A stretch of 64,000 bases of DNA, taken from assembly GCF_002906155.1 (NCBI RefSeq), contig NZ_MUJK01000003.1:248001-312000 (forward strand), in the 5' to 3' direction. This DNA is from Pseudomonas laurylsulfativorans. GTDB taxonomy: Bacteria > Pseudomonadota > Gammaproteobacteria > Pseudomonadales > Pseudomonadaceae. The position numbers and the translations under genes are program-made. Position 1 is the stretch's first letter, and every line of letters starts with the position of its first letter. The notes below the pieces were generated by a model. It had not been told where the DNA came from, searched no databases, and saw only the letters and a list, made by a program, of their open reading frames with translations. Positions 60,785 to 64,000 of the stretch are shown piece by piece.

Positions 60785-62452
60785 CTAATGGAGCGCAACC
60801 ACCAGCAACACAAGGTTGAGCAGCAACGATACCAGGGCCAAGGTCCGCCAGACTTTCAGCGGCTCGCGTTCCAGCAACGGCTTGGGGCGCACACTCAAAC
60901 TGCGCCTTTCGCCCTGTTCGATCAGTAGTAACCATTCTTCCGCCGTTTCGAAGCGTTGATCGGGGGCTGCCGCCACGGCGCGCTCCAGGCTATGGGCGAT
61001 CCAGTCCGGCAGGTCGGGCCGGTAGCGGCTGGCGTTGACCGGGAGACCAAACCTGGGGCGCTGGAACGCTTCGATTTCGCCATAGGGATAGTGCCCGGTG
61101 AGGAGGAAATACAGGGTCACACCGACAGCGTACAAGTCCTGCCGTGGTGTCGGCATTTCGCCGCGAAAGGCTTCGGGTGCGATGTAGCTGGGTGTGCCCG
61201 GCAGTGCCCAGGGCAGGTCTTGCGAGAGGCCGGGGCAGTAGGCGAGGCCGAAATCCAGCAGGCGCAACTCACCGTCGTCCCCCAGCAACAGGTTTTCCGG
61301 TTTGATATCGCGATGCAGAATCTGCCGCCGATGCAACAGACCGACCGCCCGCAGCAAGCGCTCAGCGATGTCTTGCCACTGGGGCAGCGGCAAGGGGCCG
61401 CTTTGCTCATGCTGTTGCGCCAGGGTAGCGCCCGAATATTCACGCATCACGTAGTACAAATGCTGACGCTGACTGGCGGCATGGACTTCAGGGAAATGTC
61501 GACCGGCCACGCGTTTGAGAAACCACTCTTCCGACAGTAACGCTTGCCCGGCCTGGTGATCGTCGTGCAGGCGCCCCGGCAGGGTTTTCAGCAGCCAGGG
61601 TTGTTGCTGACTGTCGCGCACGCGATAAAGAAGCGATTGCTGACTTTGCGCAACGATCCCTTCGACCTGCCAACCCTCGAACGCCTGACCCGGTTTCAGG
61701 GCTGGCGGCAGTGGCCATTGCTGCAAGTGAATCAACGCATCGCCAATGCTCGCTTCACCCAGGGCATCAACCCGCACCAGTAAGGCGCTGGCGTTGTCCT
61801 GACTGCCTGCCAGATGCGCGGCACTGACCAGGGTTTGCGCGGCGCTGTGCAAGTCCGGTTGATCACGCAGGATCGCGGCGATGGCGGTATCGCCCAGGAC
61901 CGCCCAGATGCCGTCGCTAAGCAGGACGAAGCTTTCATCGGGGCGCAATTCACCGTCGAGAAAATCAAGCACCAGATGTTGATCGAGGCCCAGTGCCCGT
62001 TTCAGCACATGTTGCATGCCCGGTTGGTCCCAGACGTGATCCTCGCTGATTCGCTGCAACCGATCGGCATGCCAGCGATACACCCGACAATCGCCGACAT
62101 GGGCCAGGGTAAAGCGCCGGCCGCGCAGGACCAGCGCACTGAGGGTGGTCAGCAGCGGTTGTCCGCCGCCATTGGCCTGCAACCAGCGGTTCTGCGCCAG
62201 TAGCAGGCGATCAAGTGCCTGTGCCACGCCCCAGGTTTCCGGCGTGGCGTAGTAATCCAGTGCCAGGGCCTGCAGCGTCGAGCGGGCAGCCAGGCCGCCA
62301 TCGGCGCACTGGCTGACACCGTCGGCGATGGCGAACAGATATCCTTTGCTCGCCGCCAGCGCCGGGCCTGGCGTGACCAGGCGCAGGGCATCCTGATTTT
62401 CCTCGCGCGGACCGATGGCGCTGGCTTCGGCGAAACTCAGTTGCAGGCTCAT
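60785..62452 (-). CDS. PP2C phosphatase / serine-threonine kinase fusion
   Basis: 555 residues. The N-terminal PP2C domain shows SAIGPREENQDA, AIADGVSQCADGG, VGDCRVYR and LLSDGIW; the C-terminal kinase domain shows LHRDIKPENLLLGDDGELRLLDFGLAY and SYIAPEA. A final hydrophobic helix (LALVSLLLNLVLLVVALH) anchors it in the membrane. Such fusions are constant members of nitrate-assimilation clusters in pseudomonads, but their targets are unknown. It begins 7 nt after the nitrate transporter stop. Confidence 0.93.
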   Translation of the reverse strand: MSLQLSFAEASAIGPREENQDALRLVTPGPALAASKGYLFAIADGVSQCADGGLAARSTLQALALDYYATPETWGVAQALDRLLLAQNRWLQANGGGQPLLTTLSALVLRGRRFTLAHVGDCRVYRWHADRLQRISEDHVWDQPGMQHVLKRALGLDQHLVLDFLDGELRPDESFVLLSDGIWAVLGDTAIAAILRDQPDLHSAAQTLVSAAHLAGSQDNASALLVRVDALGEASIGDALIHLQQWPLPPALKPGQAFEGWQVEGIVAQSQQSLLYRVRDSQQQPWLLKTLPGRLHDDHQAGQALLSEEWFLKRVAGRHFPEVHAASQRQHLYYVMREYSGATLAQQHEQSGPLPLPQWQDIAERLLRAVGLLHRRQILHRDIKPENLLLGDDGELRLLDFGLAYCPGLSQDLPWALPGTPSYIAPEAFRGEMPTPRQDLYAVGVTLYFLLTGHYPYGEIEAFQRPRFGLPVNASRYRPDLPDWIAHSLERAVAAAPDQRFETAEEWLLLIEQGERRSLSVRPKPLLEREPLKVWRTLALVSLLLNLVLLVVALH

Positions 62453-62459
62453 CGAGACG

Positions 62460-63671
62460 TCAGACCCGCGCAGCCGTCACGGCGGCCGAACCCCAGGTGG
62501 TTCTCCAGCGCCGTTTTACACCGTGCAGACCGAACCAGGCCAGTACGCCAAGGCTGGCGAACAACCACAGCGCCAGTTGATAGCTGCCGGTGCTTTGTTT
62601 GATCGCACCCATGCCGGCCGCGAGGGCAAACCCGCCGATGCCGCCGGCCATGCCGATCAGGCCGGTCATCACGCCGATTTCCCGGCGAAAACGCTGCGGC
62701 ACCAACTGGAATACCGCGCCATTGCCTGCACCCAGACCGAGCATGGTGCAGACGAAAAGTGCGAGGGCGGCGTAGGAATTCGGCAGGTTGAAACCAACTG
62801 CGGTAATGCAGATCGCCGCGACGGTGTACATCGCCAACAAGGTTCGAATGCCACCGAAACGGTCGGCCAGCGCACCGCCCAAGGGGCGCATCAGGCTGCC
62901 ACCGAACACGCAGGCGGCGGTGTAGTAACCGGCAGTGACCGGGCTCAGGCCGTACTGGTCGTTGAAGTAACCGGGCAGGGCGCTGGCCAGGCCGATGAAG
63001 CCGCCGAACGTCACGCTGTAGAAAAACATGAACCACCAGCTGTCACGATCACCCAGGGCCTTGAAGTAGTCAGCCATTGACTTGGCTTTTGGCCGCTCGG
63101 GAGCGTTTTTGGCCAGCCAGGCGAAGACGATCAGGGCCAGAATCAGCGGAATCAGGGCAAACCCGAATACGTTGCTCCAACCAAACGCCGCCGCCAGCAC
63201 CGGGGCGATCAAGGCGGCGAACACCGTTCCTGAGTTCCCCGCGCCGGCGATACCCATGGCCTTGCCTTGATGCTGCGGCGGATACCACTGCGAGGCCAGG
63301 GGCAGGGCGACGGCGAAAGAAGCGCCGGCCATGCCGAGGAACAGACCCAGCAGCAATGCTTGCTCGTAGCTGTGGATACCGAGTTTCCAGGCGCCGAACA
63401 GCGCGCAGATCACGATGACCTGACCGATCAGGCCGGCGGTTTTGGGCGACAGCCGATCAGCCAGCATCCCCATCACGAAGCGCAACACCGCCCCGGCGAG
63501 AATGGGCGTGGCGACCACCAGCCCGCGTTGCTGTGTCGTCAGGTGCAGGTCGGCGGCGATTTGCACCGCCAAGGGGCCGAGCAGGTACCAGACCATGAAG
63601 CTCAGGTCGAAATAGAGGAAGGCTGCGAACAATGTGGGGGTATGGCCGGATTTCCAGAAGCTTGAATTCAT
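62460..63671 (-). CDS. nitrate/nitrite MFS transporter
   Basis: 403 residues from ATG 63671, NarK/NasA family, about twelve membrane helices. Conserved blocks include FMVWYLLGPLAVQIAADLHLT, GMLADRLSPKTAGLIGQ (motif A type) and GAGNSGTVFAALIAP (nitrate signature type). It imports nitrate for NasA. The frame is open to 63767, but the extension crosses the leader. It starts the narK-kinase unit, likely continuing into nirB. Confidence 0.93.
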   Translation of the reverse strand: MNSSFWKSGHTPTLFAAFLYFDLSFMVWYLLGPLAVQIAADLHLTTQQRGLVVATPILAGAVLRFVMGMLADRLSPKTAGLIGQVIVICALFGAWKLGIHSYEQALLLGLFLGMAGASFAVALPLASQWYPPQHQGKAMGIAGAGNSGTVFAALIAPVLAAAFGWSNVFGFALIPLILALIVFAWLAKNAPERPKAKSMADYFKALGDRDSWWFMFFYSVTFGGFIGLASALPGYFNDQYGLSPVTAGYYTAACVFGGSLMRPLGGALADRFGGIRTLLAMYTVAAICITAVGFNLPNSYAALALFVCTMLGLGAGNGAVFQLVPQRFRREIGVMTGLIGMAGGIGGFALAAGMGAIKQSTGSYQLALWLFASLGVLAWFGLHGVKRRWRTTWGSAAVTAARV

Positions 63672-63771
63672 CGCGCACCTCAGCTGTGAAGAGTCTCGGA
63701 AGGAGTCATGAGCTTGCAGGTGGGGCGCCGCTACGGCCGCACCACCGGCCCCGTGCTGTGGGGCCAAAACG

Positions 63772-63855
63772 AAAAAACGCCGCCACCCGATCCGCCAAGG
63801 GCAAATGAGGTGAGCGACGTCTTTGTCGTAGGTGGGGCAACCGCCGTTGGTTACC
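63772..63855 (-). promoter_or_regulatory. candidate NasT (ANTAR) antitermination leader of nitrate transporter
   Basis: On the minus strand, P1 (63836-63855) is GGTAACC/GGTTGCC with loop AACGGC. P2 (63815-63828) is CGAC/GTCG with loop AAAGAC. Both have A1 and G4. The terminator (CGTCGCTCACC with GGTGGCGGCG and six T, 63772-63820) begins inside P2, so P2 formation should prevent termination. The architecture is the same as that before nirB. Confidence 0.75.
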
Positions 63856-63868
63856 TGTATCGATTACT

Positions 63869-63886
63869 TAGCGAGATTTGTGCCAA
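63869..63886 (-). promoter_or_regulatory. sigma-54 promoter of nitrate transporter
   Basis: Minus strand TTGGCACAAATCTCGCTA: GG (63884-63883), ten bases, GC (63872-63871). Predicted start near 63860, 5 nt before hairpin P1. Confidence 0.7.
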
Positions 63887-63911
63887 CACTCGAAATCGAG
63901 CCGCTGCCATT

Positions 63912-63987
63912 CGCGAGCAGGCTCGCTCCCACAAGGGCGTTGCGTTGAACACAAATCACCTGTGGGAGCGGGCTTGCTCGCGAAGGC
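63912..63987. repeat. REPIN, GTGGGAGCGAGC type
   Basis: Inverted arms CGCGAGCAGGCTCGCTCCCAC and GTGGGAGCGGGCTTGCTCGCG with a short AAGGGCGTTGCGTTGAAC spacer, upstream of the sigma-54 element. Confidence 0.85.
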
Positions 63988-64000
63988 GATAGAACATTCA

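Larger units (their letters stand above)
63672..64000. other. leader and upstream region of nitrate transporter
   Basis: 329 bp to the window end. It holds the antitermination leader (63772-63855), the sigma-54 element (63869-63886) and a REPIN at 63912-63987 (TTCGCGAGCAGGCTCGCTCCCAC and GTGGGAGCGGGCTTGCTCGCG arms). No gene is convincing. nasS/nasT-type genes would be expected further right, beyond the window. Confidence 0.6.

Overview
The window looks like a chromosomal segment of a Pseudomonas of the fluorescens complex. Support comes from GC-rich codon use, the cmaX-crfX-cmpX-sigX-oprF block, the prpB-prpC-acnD-prpF propionate cluster, PpsR/PpsA, an assimilatory nitrate cluster with a fused phosphatase/kinase, and some sixteen intergenic REP/REPIN elements of the GTAGGAGCGAGC..GCTCGCTCCTAC and GTGGCGAGGGGG..CCCCCTCGCCAC types. 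All calls come from reading the sequence; no database search was run.

Layout. 1-1348: end of mtnB, then mtnD and mtnC (methionine salvage). 1.4-7.7 kb: DUF3509 protein, FATP-type acyl-CoA synthetase, ankyrin protein, small proteins, spermidine synthase speE, and RraB (RNase E inhibitor) preceded by a strongly structured, apparently non-coding 73-nt element. 8.0-11.2 kb: overlapping operon of circularly permuted ATP-grasp, alpha-E and transglutaminase proteins. 11.3-19.9 kb: cytochrome c, a thiolase plus multifunctional beta-oxidation pair, a glutamine amidotransferase, CorA-type transporter, PlsC acyltransferase and a crotonase. 20.2 kb: tRNA-Ser(GGA). 20.5-26.5 kb: a more accessory stretch with a two-TM/winged-helix protein, a serine hydrolase, YbjQ, two glycine-zipper proteins, two small acidic proteins and a degraded Rhs 3' end with the head of an ADP-ribosyltransferase-like toxin. 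26.5-30.7 kb: SDR/LysR divergent pair, hydantoin-racemase-like protein and NCS1 transporter. 31.3-37.6 kb: cysH, thrH, pabB and a second ATP-grasp operon (RimB-like protease, inactive transglutaminase with TM helices, glutamate-ligase-like enzyme). 37.9-44.9 kb: GntR regulator and 2-methylcitrate cycle genes. 45-50.2 kb: divergent ppsR/ppsA, an alpha/beta hydrolase and rraA. 50.2-54.2 kb: the sigX-oprF cell-envelope block. 54.2-63.7 kb (minus strand): nitrate transporter, phosphatase/kinase, nirB, nirD, nasA and cobA.

Most notable signals. (i) Both nirB and the nitrate transporter are preceded by a GG-N10-GC sigma-54 element, two hairpins with six-base loops having A at position 1 and G at position 4, and an intrinsic terminator whose 5' arm overlaps the second hairpin. 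This is the layout expected for NasT (ANTAR) antitermination. (ii) A three-way-junction RNA-like element precedes rraB. (iii) Two unrelated ATP-grasp/transglutaminase-type operons of poorly understood function are present. (iv) There are clear candidate operators: twin TTGTCGACAA sites at the prp GntR gene, TTGTATACAA upstream of the NCS1 transporter, 10-bp arms in the ppsA/ppsR gap, and a LysR-type dyad.
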